This document shows positions 17,201-25,914 of a stretch of DNA of 32,509 bases, piece after piece (within the stretch, counting starts at the first letter, position 1; each line of letters begins with the position of its first letter). Where the stretch lies: the NCBI GenBank assembly GCA_013204025.1, contig JABMOW010000042.1, positions 1 to 32,509 of the forward strand, read 5' to 3'. A program made the position numbers and the translations under genes. The notes under the pieces are model-generated. The model ran no database searches. It was not told where the DNA came from and worked only from the letters and a program-made list of their open reading frames with translations. Origin of the DNA: Fidelibacterota bacterium. GTDB taxonomy: Bacteria; Fidelibacterota; Marinisomatia; SCGC-AAA003-L08; JACNLC01.

Positions 17201-19331
17201 CTTCACATTCTTCTTGCGTCATCAATGTTGGGTCGGAGCATCCACCAGAAGGTTCACAACTCCCGGGGTAACCCGGTTCATCAACATCCTGGATATTATC
17301 AGTGCCATAATCCATGAAAGGCTCTGGTATCGTATCGCACGTTCCATCATTATTCAGATCTTGGCACGCTAATCCGGAAGTACCATCAATGTTGCTGAAT
17401 GCTCCACTCTGAAGTATCACATTGATTTCAAAAATTTCATTTGAAGGAATAGAAGCAGAGATATTGGCAAATTGATCTTCAGGGATCTGATAGATAAGAT
17501 TTTCAGTATCCACTTCAGTATTAGTTAATTGTAGGCCGGTTATTGCTACTTCACTTCCATTTATTTCAAGTGTGACGGAATCGAAATTTGACTGGTTTGT
17601 ATTAATGTTTTTATTAAACATAATTATTAATTGCTCATTTTCAAAGTCCAATTGGGAAGTGCTGATAGACGGACCTCGCAAGTCCATCATGTAGTTGATA
17701 TCGCTATCTATAATGGCAAAGTTACCATTATTATTTGAATTACCAGTTGAATAAAACAGGTAGGGGGCTGCCGATATGATTAATGAATCGCCTGCTACTC
17801 CAGCTACTTCAAACCATCTGGAATCTGCCTCTGAAACCTCAAGATAAGTTTTTTCCTGGTTATTATTTCTGCTAACGTCTGCAGATGTAATAGCTAGTTC
17901 GTCTCCGGTATTGGCATTCGTTACGGTAATGCCCGAAATCGCAAGATTTTCAACTATTTCATAAAGTCGAGTCGTTTCATAATAAACAACCTTTGTAGGA
18001 CTCCAGTCGAAAACAATTCGATTTGATTCAGAATCGTACGAAATAGATGAAAGAATTGGATTATTATACTGACCGATGATATCGAGAGCCAGTGTATCAG
18101 TAGGATTCCCATTGCCCATCACATCATATATCGCGTAAGGTTCTAATACAACATAAATCGTATCGGAGGGATTTGAATTGAGAATCAGATTCTCTACCGC
18201 TTTTTGATCGGTAAACAATAATTCTGAAATTCTTAGATAATTTCCTAAGGCGAGTGAAACAGCTTTGACACCGTTCAGCGCTACCACTTGATCTCCATTC
18301 ACAATTTTGATTTTAGAATAGACAGGAAAAGGATTCAATTTTTCGATATCGCGTGAATTGTCAAAATAAAATAAGAATTCATTCAATCCTAAATCGTACG
18401 TTGTGTTTGTCAGTATCAATGGCATTGCATCAACTATGATATTTAGTGCCAAAGTATCTGTCTCATTGGGATTGTAATTCAGATCAACAAATGCTGATTT
18501 GTTGATAATCACATTCACTGGTGAAATTGCAGGTTCAATAATATTTAATTCCAATTTTTTAGCATCGCTAATAGTGGGATATAAGCTGATCATAGGAGAA
18601 TCGAGGGTATCAACAATGCTACGAAAGCCCTCCAAGGTCATTTCATTCTCACCACTGATAAATTGTATTTTAAATGGATTAATATTACTTTCCATTTCTA
18701 ATACACCATTTCCATTGGCATCTTCGGGGTTTTCTCCACCATCTAATTCCTTATTACCTGGGCAAATTTCTGTCCCGCTACTACATGATTGATCCTCAGC
18801 AATTTGGTCAAACTGAACGGTACGATCAAAGTAGAAATGTAACAAATTTAGTCCAGCGTCATAAACTACATCAATTATTTCCGGGTATGCGTTGATGTTA
18901 TTGGTGATCGTGATCGGTATTGATGAATCTTGAGAATTAGGTTGATACAAACCATCCAGAAATGCCCCTTCGCTCACATTTAGTGTTAAATTATCAATAT
19001 CCAACTCTTCCAGTGCAACTGCTTGCTGGTTTGTATTACCCCAATACATCAAGTCGCTTCTCGTATCTAGGACAGTACCATACACCATGTTTATTTCAAC
19101 AAAATCTGCCAACTGGTTCGGATTTAATATATCACCGCCCGTAAGCTGAATGGTTGAATTATTATCTGATATGCTTAACAATCCAATCAGGACATTATCC
19201 GTTTTCACGGGTTCTAAAAATTGAATAGTTAATACATTTTCGGAAACATCATACGTACATCCGGTTGGACTAAAACCAAATGCAAAATGTAATCCGACTA
19301 AAATAAAAATGATTGAAATATATTTTCTCAT
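14226..19331 (-). CDS. Giant secreted T9SS-sorted protein with Ig-like repeats and a decayed zincin motif
   Basis: 1701 aa. Signal peptide about 1-19. The N-terminal part holds about five copies of a beta-sandwich repeat, near 22, 150, 302, 422 and 549, each with a YDxxxNxLxFxF-type strand. A cysteine-rich region follows (about 690-780) with TxxxCxxxGGxW-type units; a further copy is near 1310. At 1031 comes HEFTK, then WLKEG at 1048-1052, which matches the HEFxH...WxxEG pattern of gluzincin peptidases except that the second histidine is K1035. The C-terminus is a sorting domain with YPNPFNPVT. The start ATG has AGGA 8 nt upstream and overlaps the PorV-like gene by 4 nt. Catalytic activity is doubtful; a surface structural or binding role is likelier. 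Confidence 0.88.
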   Translation of the reverse strand: MRKYISIIFILVGLHFAFGFSPTGCTYDVSENVLTIQFLEPVKTDNVLIGLLSISDNNSTIQLTGGDILNPNQLADFVEINMVYGTVLDTRSDLMYWGNTNQQAVALEELDIDNLTLNVSEGAFLDGLYQPNSQDSSIPITITNNINAYPEIIDVVYDAGLNLLHFYFDRTVQFDQIAEDQSCSSGTEICPGNKELDGGENPEDANGNGVLEMESNINPFKIQFISGENEMTLEGFRSIVDTLDSPMISLYPTISDAKKLELNIIEPAISPVNVIINKSAFVDLNYNPNETDTLALNIIVDAMPLILTNTTYDLGLNEFLFYFDNSRDIEKLNPFPVYSKIKIVNGDQVVALNGVKAVSLALGNYLRISELLFTDQKAVENLILNSNPSDTIYVVLEPYAIYDVMGNGNPTDTLALDIIGQYNNPILSSISYDSESNRIVFDWSPTKVVYYETTRLYEIVENLAISGITVTNANTGDELAITSADVSRNNNQEKTYLEVSEADSRWFEVAGVAGDSLIISAAPYLFYSTGNSNNNGNFAIIDSDINYMMDLRGPSISTSQLDFENEQLIIMFNKNINTNQSNFDSVTLEINGSEVAITGLQLTNTEVDTENLIYQIPEDQFANISASIPSNEIFEINVILQSGAFSNIDGTSGLACQDLNNDGTCDTIPEPFMDYGTDNIQDVDEPGYPGSCEPSGGCSDPTLMTQEECEAAVCSNPQYTTEDDCLADGSCFPRFYGNTLEACEGHSPPGVWNSDNDWVAAGAWALYETETLCNDGGAIWTPNLDPVGDNYDSTTNPTGTEGNNTYDFGEVFTELYVNGIWDPFEPTTKKLSYGKTMWNTSHRAFADLPAEMFFVLPYQSSDFDVYVEESVWEGRCHKGDDDVVIGPSRCTESGVEFVNGRCVFIDVKDEASCLAIQSVPNWAPVWTVVNPQDVIDVAEFYQNHKDGLMTTYGPLDGKVSVVLYDISDEFGKGSNDTNSSLFTHGYFSIDEATETGVNAGDILYLDVSPQIVYNGTSSIPDEETMYNALVHEFTKLLVTKNEPAEEVWLKEGLAYFEQKRLLGETKFFGNLTDPGSPAANQLTYISFSKKNRTDHHNVYLFLNYLFEKYSGNTGWEIIDEIASSDFIGIAAIDSALITMDPGSPDTKEVFIQYATACFLDMTHELGVYDGMYNLENVDLYGPPASKNAAAIKFNDNRPPPYSIREIPPWSFGFHLIEGFSVSLLDNSVSFKSPLLNPLDDLVFDGYDGINFRANKIMLKSGFTKDMDPMYEVVGFDLDSLTSRGILPVTTNTIPGEDFEFKKVTGSCEDEISLTQQECCTANGGIWSGSACDGSTSEWIWSGNMNLILIAAKVDDTQPPASFDFVVTNITSPQDFSDFYVMQNPGIHNFLDLYVASQRSIFDELGIEGPRIQVASEFDTTYVLLNSIPSPNADLVMYYSPFILGEWDEYTLTYSGTDQSGNLVDTDVVQVSINYTTTAVGRIINSGDDDVGLMIYDTDFNSQSFIYIENSALISSEGFVFDVNDVTPETHISYFGPEDYVPARPVKVSFDLKGLNENTSKIYHLTPEGWINIGGTVENGQIRAYSEQLGYFLLATSENHLQDQTIYIIPDQYALNQNYPNPFNPVTNIGFSLPQDQNVVLNIYNMNGQHIRTLTDGFYTAGEYSVRWDGSIQGGIMAPTGVYFARLSTENYNQTIKMVLMK

Positions 19332-20341
19332 AGTCCATATCCTATACTAAATTGATGTAAAAAGCCCAAAAGACCATAGTTTGAGACTGAGTAATTGAAG
19401 GTAATATCTTGCTGAATGAACGATTTTCCATTAACTCCAAATCCACCCATCCAACTGACAGAATCATGATTGGAATATAATCCGCCACGAATTGATAACA
19501 GGTTCATATAATTGTATTCCATCCCGATCTGTAATCTTTCCAGCGCATCATTTGGGTGAACTCCATCAACAGATACAAATAGCTGCTGATTAGAATCATC
19601 CTCAAAAAATTCATAATTAACCCCAATTTGGAATTGAAGTGGAATATGGTAGGGGCGGTAGGATTCATCTACGGTAGCAGTATCTCCATTTGCATAATCA
19701 ACAAACGTTTTGTCAAAGTCCAGTTCAGGACCAAAATTCCGAATGGTCATTCCCATATTTAGAGTATTGAACCCGGTAATGTAAAATGTACTGAGATCAA
19801 CACCCCATGCAGAGGCTTCCATATCATATTTTGCAACACCTTCTTTAATATAGAAGAGATTGACACCAAATGAGAATCGCTCTGTTAACTGGGTTGCGGT
19901 TGATACCCCTACTGCAAGGCTTTTCCATGCAAAAGTATTTCCCGTTCCATTGGGCTCAAAGATTGTTGTTTCATTCATTTTTCCGGTATTCAGTGCACGA
20001 TAATGAAATGCAATTGCCCGGCCATTCCCCATCTGCATGGCATAGGCAGCAGATGTGAATTGGATGTCGGCTGCCCAATTTACCATTCCAAAAAACAGGT
20101 CTTTATTATCCAGATACACCAACGTTGCAGGATTATAAAATGCGGAAGAAGCGGAAGTGTTTTTATAGGCTGCATATGCATTACCCATTCCCGCAAACCC
20201 TGCATCCGGACTAATGAGCAGAAAATGTGATCCGGACGTCCCTGATTTAGGCACAATTTCAGTACCGGAGCTTCCACCATCAGCAAGTATCACTGAGGTA
20301 AATACTAATAGAATTGAGATTAACAAGCGTGTTTTCATCAT
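19328..20341 (-). CDS. PorV/PorQ family outer-membrane beta-barrel protein
   Basis: 337 aa with signal peptide MMKTRLLISILLVFTSVILA. The mature start has the family signature: LLISPDAGFAGMGNAYAA followed by SASSAFYNPATLVYL, the GxxxxGMGxAYxA...xxNPAxL pattern. Alternating beta strands follow to the end (FSIGYGL), as in FadL-like barrels. PorV is the T9SS outer-membrane protein that binds sorting domains of exported cargo, and PorQ is a paralogue in cargo attachment. Its place between two exported-protein genes, with 4-nt overlaps on both sides, suggests it serves these substrates. Which subfamily it belongs to cannot be settled by eye. An ATG at 20336-20338 is a possible start one codon later. 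Confidence 0.88.
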   Translation of the reverse strand: MMKTRLLISILLVFTSVILADGGSSGTEIVPKSGTSGSHFLLISPDAGFAGMGNAYAAYKNTSASSAFYNPATLVYLDNKDLFFGMVNWAADIQFTSAAYAMQMGNGRAIAFHYRALNTGKMNETTIFEPNGTGNTFAWKSLAVGVSTATQLTERFSFGVNLFYIKEGVAKYDMEASAWGVDLSTFYITGFNTLNMGMTIRNFGPELDFDKTFVDYANGDTATVDESYRPYHIPLQFQIGVNYEFFEDDSNQQLFVSVDGVHPNDALERLQIGMEYNYMNLLSIRGGLYSNHDSVSWMGGFGVNGKSFIQQDITFNYSVSNYGLLGFLHQFSIGYGL

Positions 20342-22686
20342 CTGAATACCACAAACTTTCCAATATGTTTATTAATTTTATCTGATGTCTGTCCCACAGT
20401 TTGAACATCAGGAGCCTCCACAACATAAATATACACTCCACTCACAATAGATTGCTGATTGAGGGTAACTAAATTCCAGAACTCGAAGTCAGTCGCATCG
20501 TCATGTTGTATTTCCATAATCAGGTCACCTGCCAAAGTAAAGATAGAGATTTTACACAAAGGAGGTAGATTTTTAAATTCCAATTTATCTTCATATTGAA
20601 CTTCCCAAACCGCACTACCCAGATAAGGATTGGGAACGACAGTAATTTTACTTAAAGAGCCGATACCATCTTCTTCTTCATATAATTTCCCGGGAAGTAC
20701 AGGAACGGGAGCGCCGCCAGGAGATTTCTTATAATTGGTTAAAGGAGAATATGCTGGAAATAATTCCTGGCCTGCCTCTTCTTTAGATTTATAACTATCG
20801 TAAGCGACAATCGCATAATAGTATGGCAGTCCATCAATTGGGTGCTCAACATGTGTTCCCCACATGGTTTGTCCGCCAACTTCATAACAACGATTTTCAT
20901 CAAGAGTATCGTATGAATCATCACAGGAATTTTTGACACTGGGTAGGTCAACCAGTATCCAGTTGTCAAATTCATCCACTTGATTCAAAGTATCACCAAC
21001 AGAGTTGACAAGGAGTACTGGTTCGTCCACGTTATCGAATGCAGCAATCAATTCCCACCCCTGTGGATTGTACATTGCTCGGTAAACCTGATATCCTTCA
21101 AAATCGCTCCACCCCAACATATTGTCTATTTCAACCTCGGCACGATTATCCCATGCCAGCCTCATTCCGCTTGGCAAAGGACTGTAAGACAAAGATGGAA
21201 CCGGTGGCGGAATTGGAAGACTCCAATGTATGCCTTCATCAAATGCTGAAGGATGCAAAGGATCACTTTCTTCATTCCCGGAATAGTATGCTACATACGC
21301 ATTGTCGATATTTTGCCTTAAGCCCTGCAAACCATTTCCGCAAGCAAGTACAAAGACAATATTAGTATGGTCATTTTCGGCCATGTCAATTGGTCCAACG
21401 GTGAGCAAGAACCGGTAATCAAATTCTGGAAATCCCAGTTCAAGAGGATTGTCCAAAAATCGTTTTCCCAGACTAGCAGTATTGGTCCCCGTCATAAACT
21501 GGTATCTTTCCTCATCTGAACCCGGGTCACTTTCCCAGTTCCACCATTGGTGAGTATAAGCACCAAGATATGGATTACCATCTTCTGCAATAAACGGGTC
21601 AGATTCTGAATAAAGTATCGCTCCACCTAGGAATCCGTTATTTGGATTTGGATTTTCTCTTTCACCGTAGTCATTTGCTGATGAAGTAGCGTTGTCACCA
21701 TCATAGATATATGACATCGTCCGTGGGAAGAGATACCCTTTCAGCGTATCACCATCGACAATTGCAGGTGTACCAGGAATTCCACCTAATGCATCCGTCT
21801 GCCAATTAATGATATATCCCTTCGAGTCCAAGATCAGCGCCCATTCATCGTAAAATCCATCTGGTTCTATCAGCGAAAGATCGTAATTGGGATTTTGTGG
21901 ATAATCCTTACCGTATGGAATTCCCCAATCATCATAACCGGTAAGTCCATCAAGATCAAAGTCATTAGGATCAACAATGTCTGCGATATCAGTATCCGTA
22001 TCTAAACCATCCCATCCATCATAATCGACCAGATCGTCAATATGGGGGGAATCCGCATCAGAAGAGGAGACATCAATATCATACCAATAAGCAAAGTACA
22101 TATCTTCCAGATTACCATGAATTCCTGTGTTCGTAATGCTATACTCAAAAGCAATAAAGTCATCGTAATCCGGCAGACTCCAGGTCATCCCTCGTTGCTG
22201 TATCTTTACACCTAACGGTTCATGTTCGCTGTCGGAATGGGCTTCCAAGTCATCATAGAGGACATAACTATCTTCTAGAGATTTTGCTTTTTCTCCATTG
22301 ACGAAAGCACCGATTTCACCTGGAGAACCCTGTGAAGGGAGATATTCAACATCCGGATTGTAGAAATAGGTGGTCACTGTAGGCTCACCAGCAATCAGGG
22401 TACCAATCCAGAAACCGGAGTCGTACAGGTAATTATTTCCTGATCCTGATGGCCATTGAGAAGATGGGCGACCAGTTGACGGTGAGTTTGGATCTCCTAC
22501 GCTACCATAATTGGTAACCGCAGACCACATATTATTCGTCTGATGGATAAGAAACGCTTTCTCCGGACGCGTTGCACGAGGCAACGTTGTGTAGCCATCA
22601 ATCTGTTGGGGAGCGAATTCTTTTGGAAACAGCCCAGCAATTAAGAAGACAGCAATAATGATACATTTACTAATTTTAGAAATCAA
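20338..22686 (-). CDS. Secreted surface protein with FnIII-like and variant C-terminal sorting domain
   Basis: 782 aa. Signal peptide MISKISKCIIIAVFLIAGLF. The body has no recognisable enzyme motif. It includes an acidic stretch at about 215-260 (DTDTDIADIVDPNDFDLDG). A probable fibronectin-III-like segment at about 495-560 contains GMRLAWDN and DFEGYQVYRA. The end is FlgD-like, with VVPNPYLGS and SGVYIYVVEA, which resembles a T9SS sorting domain without the usual NPFNP. The start is TTG at 22684-22686 and overlaps the end of the TonB-receptor gene by 11 nt. GGAG sits 6 nt upstream, inside that gene's last codons, and no in-frame ATG is near. A relation to exported proteins of FCB bacteria is likely; the function is unknown. 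Confidence 0.85.
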   Translation of the reverse strand: MISKISKCIIIAVFLIAGLFPKEFAPQQIDGYTTLPRATRPEKAFLIHQTNNMWSAVTNYGSVGDPNSPSTGRPSSQWPSGSGNNYLYDSGFWIGTLIAGEPTVTTYFYNPDVEYLPSQGSPGEIGAFVNGEKAKSLEDSYVLYDDLEAHSDSEHEPLGVKIQQRGMTWSLPDYDDFIAFEYSITNTGIHGNLEDMYFAYWYDIDVSSSDADSPHIDDLVDYDGWDGLDTDTDIADIVDPNDFDLDGLTGYDDWGIPYGKDYPQNPNYDLSLIEPDGFYDEWALILDSKGYIINWQTDALGGIPGTPAIVDGDTLKGYLFPRTMSYIYDGDNATSSANDYGERENPNPNNGFLGGAILYSESDPFIAEDGNPYLGAYTHQWWNWESDPGSDEERYQFMTGTNTASLGKRFLDNPLELGFPEFDYRFLLTVGPIDMAENDHTNIVFVLACGNGLQGLRQNIDNAYVAYYSGNEESDPLHPSAFDEGIHWSLPIPPPVPSLSYSPLPSGMRLAWDNRAEVEIDNMLGWSDFEGYQVYRAMYNPQGWELIAAFDNVDEPVLLVNSVGDTLNQVDEFDNWILVDLPSVKNSCDDSYDTLDENRCYEVGGQTMWGTHVEHPIDGLPYYYAIVAYDSYKSKEEAGQELFPAYSPLTNYKKSPGGAPVPVLPGKLYEEEDGIGSLSKITVVPNPYLGSAVWEVQYEDKLEFKNLPPLCKISIFTLAGDLIMEIQHDDATDFEFWNLVTLNQQSIVSGVYIYVVEAPDVQTVGQTSDKINKHIGKFVVFR

Positions 22687-25600
22687 AGGTAACTCCTATT
22701 CTGAATCTTCTACTGTCACCGTACACGCCGGGATTTAGATTTTTCCCCATTTCAGGATATTTTTTGTTAGCGTCAACGACTCCATCTTGGTCCATATCAA
22801 CGGCCATCATGTACTCTTCATAAGTCAGCGTTCCATTTTCATATTTATTATTAATGTTGCGATATTGGTGATACCATTCAACATCATCTACATAACGGAT
22901 ATTTTTTCGATCGAATAGATTCTTAATTGTTATATAAATACTCGTGTTTATTTTACCTAATCTCATTCCATAGTTCAATTTAAGGTCTGATTCGAGAGTA
23001 TTGGGTAGTTTTCCAGTATTTTCAACCTGTAGTCTGCCCTGTCCTGGTTTTGTATATCGAGTGCCACTTCCCCCACCGATAATCCAGGTCGCCATAAACC
23101 CATTATATGCAACATTCAGGTCGGCATTAAACGTATGTGTTTGATCCCAATCCAGATAAGATTCGAATGTTGGCACGATTCCACCAGCCCACTCAGTTAA
23201 ATACCCCTGACCGACTGATGAACTTTTACCTTTTGCGATTGAATAAGTATAGTTGACAGAACCAAAGACTAGCCCGGGAGGTCTGACAGAAAAGATCATC
23301 TCTACCCCTCGCACATTTCCATAATCGCGATTTTCATAACTGGTGTACCAATCAGAAACCGTCCAATAGACAGGACGTGTATCCGTGAGACCATAGATAT
23401 CTTTGAAAAAACCTTTAAGCTCAACAAGAACATTTCTACGGATCTCATTTTGGACACCAACTTCGTAAGATACAGTGAGTTCTGGATTTAGTGCAGGATT
23501 CCCAATTATTGGGAATCCACCACCCAAATTATATCCCAGATTTCTAAACAGATAATCTAGTCGTGGACGTTGGTAGTACCTACCATAATTGAAATATAAT
23601 TTTGAATGATCGGTAATAGGATGTGATATTCCGAGTCGGGGCGAAAATACGAACTTCGCTTCAGCAGCAAGCGGATCTTTAATATCTCCAGGTTGATGAA
23701 TATAAAGACCAGATTCGAAATGTGCAGTATTAAAGGGTTCAATATCGCCATCGCCATCCCAGTCGTCTTCATCATTTTCATCCCATAATGGATCTGTTTC
23801 ATCAGAAGGTGTGGCTTCTGTTGGATCAAAATATTCTGCTCTCAGTCCCGCGTTGACGATGATTCCTTTATATTCCATTTTATTGTTGATAAATACTCCC
23901 CAATCCGTAGGTTCAACGGTGTAGTTTTCAGCGTATCCATATCTGTCTGGGGCATCATGATTTGTCAGTTTGTAGTATTTTACTTCAACACCCGTATTAA
24001 TTTTGTTATGAAGATCAACCTGTGAGACGAACTCCATTTTGAATGTATTAGTGATTTTATTGTCGTAGTGCCAGTGATCTCTATTAAATGTATAAGGATG
24101 CCCTGGACTGACTGTGTAGTAATCATTGATGATCTGACCTTCACTGGGGATGTCTTTCCATGATAGCCAATCATCTTCGTCAATATTACCATCGCCATTA
24201 TTATCAAAAGTTCCTTCGGATTCATCCACAAAATCATTATTATTACTGTCATGGAACATATCCTGTGAATCATCATACCCATTGATGGTAAGTCCGGGAT
24301 TATAGGCATCAAGGTTACCGTTACCATTTAAATCTTCACCATCATCAAGAATTCCATTAAAATTCACATCTTCATTTAATCGCTCAATAATATTCATGGT
24401 GTTATTAGTAGTATATGTAGCGAATTTGATTGTCAAGTAAGTACTGGGAGAAAATGTGTAGGTCAATCCTGAATTGATCAAATCACTTTTTGTTTGATAC
24501 CAGGGTTGTCGATCGAACATGGAATAAGTCGTAAGACTTGCATTATGATCAACATCTTCAGATTGTAATAAGCCGTCATTATTGCTATCTTCGCCAAGAT
24601 CAAGCATCCCATTCAAATTCAAATCTTCAGTGTCCAACTGTCCATTCATATACCATGGATGAAATGTGGGATCATTTGAGGGGTTATCTGGTGAAAAATC
24701 CCAAAGCTCGTCTTCTGAAACGATTTTATTCCAGAGGTGCGCATATCCGTCCTGAAAGTTTGATTTTGAATATAAACCTGATAATGACAGTTTTAGGTTT
24801 TGTACCGGGTTGAACGTCAGCTTTCCGGAGAAATTTACCAGATCTTCAAACTGGTTTCTGAATCGGCCATTATCCTCATTCAATTCACCTGAGAATGAGA
24901 AAAACATCATATCCTTAACAATGGGGCCAGATAATGAGAATTCGTACTTATTTTGACCTTCCGGATCTGATCCATTAAAGCTATCATTAATAAACTGAGA
25001 AGTAGATAGTCTGGTATTCGCCTGAAAAGTGTTTCTGCCTTCGGTTGATGATAAGTTTATCACACCGGATTGAGCATCGCCATACTCTGCAGAAAAACCA
25101 CCCGTGATAATGCTCATTTCACCTACACCAAGCATGGGAACGTTCGAGTCATTTGCATTCCCTGTTAGTGGATCCTTCAAAGCAATGCCATCAAATAGGT
25201 ATACTGTTTCCTGAGCACGCCCACCTCTTAAGTGAAGTACACCATTCTCTTCAACAGCTCCTGCTGCAAATGTTACAGCGCCTTCTACACTTTCGACGGG
25301 AAGATTAAACATCTCATCGCCTGAGTAAGTCTGAGTACTGGATGTCTGGTCCATCTTGACTACAGGTTTTGGTGCATATACTTCTACCACTTCGCCAGGC
25401 AATGCTGCAGTTGTCATTTCGACATCAATAGTCGTTGTCAGATCGGCTGTCACTTTGACTTCTTTATTCACCAAAGTAGCATAACCGATCATCTTTGCCT
25501 CAACAGTATAGACATCAGGGGGAATGTTTAAGATAAGGTAGTTGCCATCCAGGTCAGAGGCGGTACCGATTGCAGTCCCCACCAACATAATATTTACACC

Positions 25601-25708
25601 GATGAGAGGGTCTCCAGTGCCTTTGTCAGTGATCTTGCCAGTTATTTTTCCGGTATTACCTCCGAACAGTACGGCAACTAGACATATTATTAAAAATGTC
25701 CTTTTCAT
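22676..25708 (-). CDS. TonB-dependent outer-membrane receptor (carboxypeptidase-regulatory-like N-domain)
   Basis: 1010 aa from the ATG at 25706-25708, which has AGGAAATATC upstream and is followed by a good signal peptide (MKRTFLIICLVAVLFGG); the longer frame starting at 25747 lacks support. A carboxypeptidase-regulatory-like domain spans about 20-105 (GKITDKGTGDPLIGVNIMLV). The plug domain spans about 110-230, with VTFAAGAVEENGVLHLRGGR and GGFSAEYGDAQSGVINLSS. The remainder is a 22-strand-type barrel ending in the outer-membrane signature RIGVTFDF. Unusually, extracellular-loop positions carry acidic repeats (LNLNGMLDLGED; VNFNGILDDGED; GDGNIDEDD). It is the first gene of the surface operon. 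The substrate is unknown; the architecture is SusC-like. Confidence 0.92.
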   Translation of the reverse strand: MKRTFLIICLVAVLFGGNTGKITGKITDKGTGDPLIGVNIMLVGTAIGTASDLDGNYLILNIPPDVYTVEAKMIGYATLVNKEVKVTADLTTTIDVEMTTAALPGEVVEVYAPKPVVKMDQTSSTQTYSGDEMFNLPVESVEGAVTFAAGAVEENGVLHLRGGRAQETVYLFDGIALKDPLTGNANDSNVPMLGVGEMSIITGGFSAEYGDAQSGVINLSSTEGRNTFQANTRLSTSQFINDSFNGSDPEGQNKYEFSLSGPIVKDMMFFSFSGELNEDNGRFRNQFEDLVNFSGKLTFNPVQNLKLSLSGLYSKSNFQDGYAHLWNKIVSEDELWDFSPDNPSNDPTFHPWYMNGQLDTEDLNLNGMLDLGEDSNNDGLLQSEDVDHNASLTTYSMFDRQPWYQTKSDLINSGLTYTFSPSTYLTIKFATYTTNNTMNIIERLNEDVNFNGILDDGEDLNGNGNLDAYNPGLTINGYDDSQDMFHDSNNNDFVDESEGTFDNNGDGNIDEDDWLSWKDIPSEGQIINDYYTVSPGHPYTFNRDHWHYDNKITNTFKMEFVSQVDLHNKINTGVEVKYYKLTNHDAPDRYGYAENYTVEPTDWGVFINNKMEYKGIIVNAGLRAEYFDPTEATPSDETDPLWDENDEDDWDGDGDIEPFNTAHFESGLYIHQPGDIKDPLAAEAKFVFSPRLGISHPITDHSKLYFNYGRYYQRPRLDYLFRNLGYNLGGGFPIIGNPALNPELTVSYEVGVQNEIRRNVLVELKGFFKDIYGLTDTRPVYWTVSDWYTSYENRDYGNVRGVEMIFSVRPPGLVFGSVNYTYSIAKGKSSSVGQGYLTEWAGGIVPTFESYLDWDQTHTFNADLNVAYNGFMATWIIGGGSGTRYTKPGQGRLQVENTGKLPNTLESDLKLNYGMRLGKINTSIYITIKNLFDRKNIRYVDDVEWYHQYRNINNKYENGTLTYEEYMMAVDMDQDGVVDANKKYPEMGKNLNPGVYGDSRRFRIGVTFDF

Positions 25709-25776
25709 GATATTTCCTGTCCCAATTAAAATTATTTTATTACACAAACTCTATTTAAGGGAAGATTGAGGATGAA

Positions 25777-25805
25777 ATATTACAAGTTTGGAAAGAAAAT
25801 TACAA
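25777..25805 (-). promoter_or_regulatory. Candidate sigma-70-type promoter of the surface operon
   Basis: On the minus strand TTGTAA (25800-25805) and TAATAT (25777-25782) are separated by exactly 17 nt. This leaves about 60 nt of leader before the receptor ATG at 25708. The 206-nt gap 25709-25914 is the only sizeable non-coding space upstream of the operon. I saw no strong hairpin in it; a short CGGAT/ATCCG repeat near 25856-25867 is too weak to call. Confidence 0.4.
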
Positions 25806-25914
25806 CGATTTTTCAGTTTTTCAGGACAGATTTAGTGAAAATCACAACGGTGAATCGGATTATCCGCATTATCTGATAAGAATTTTTTAATAATTATTGG
25901 GTTAATGATTTATA

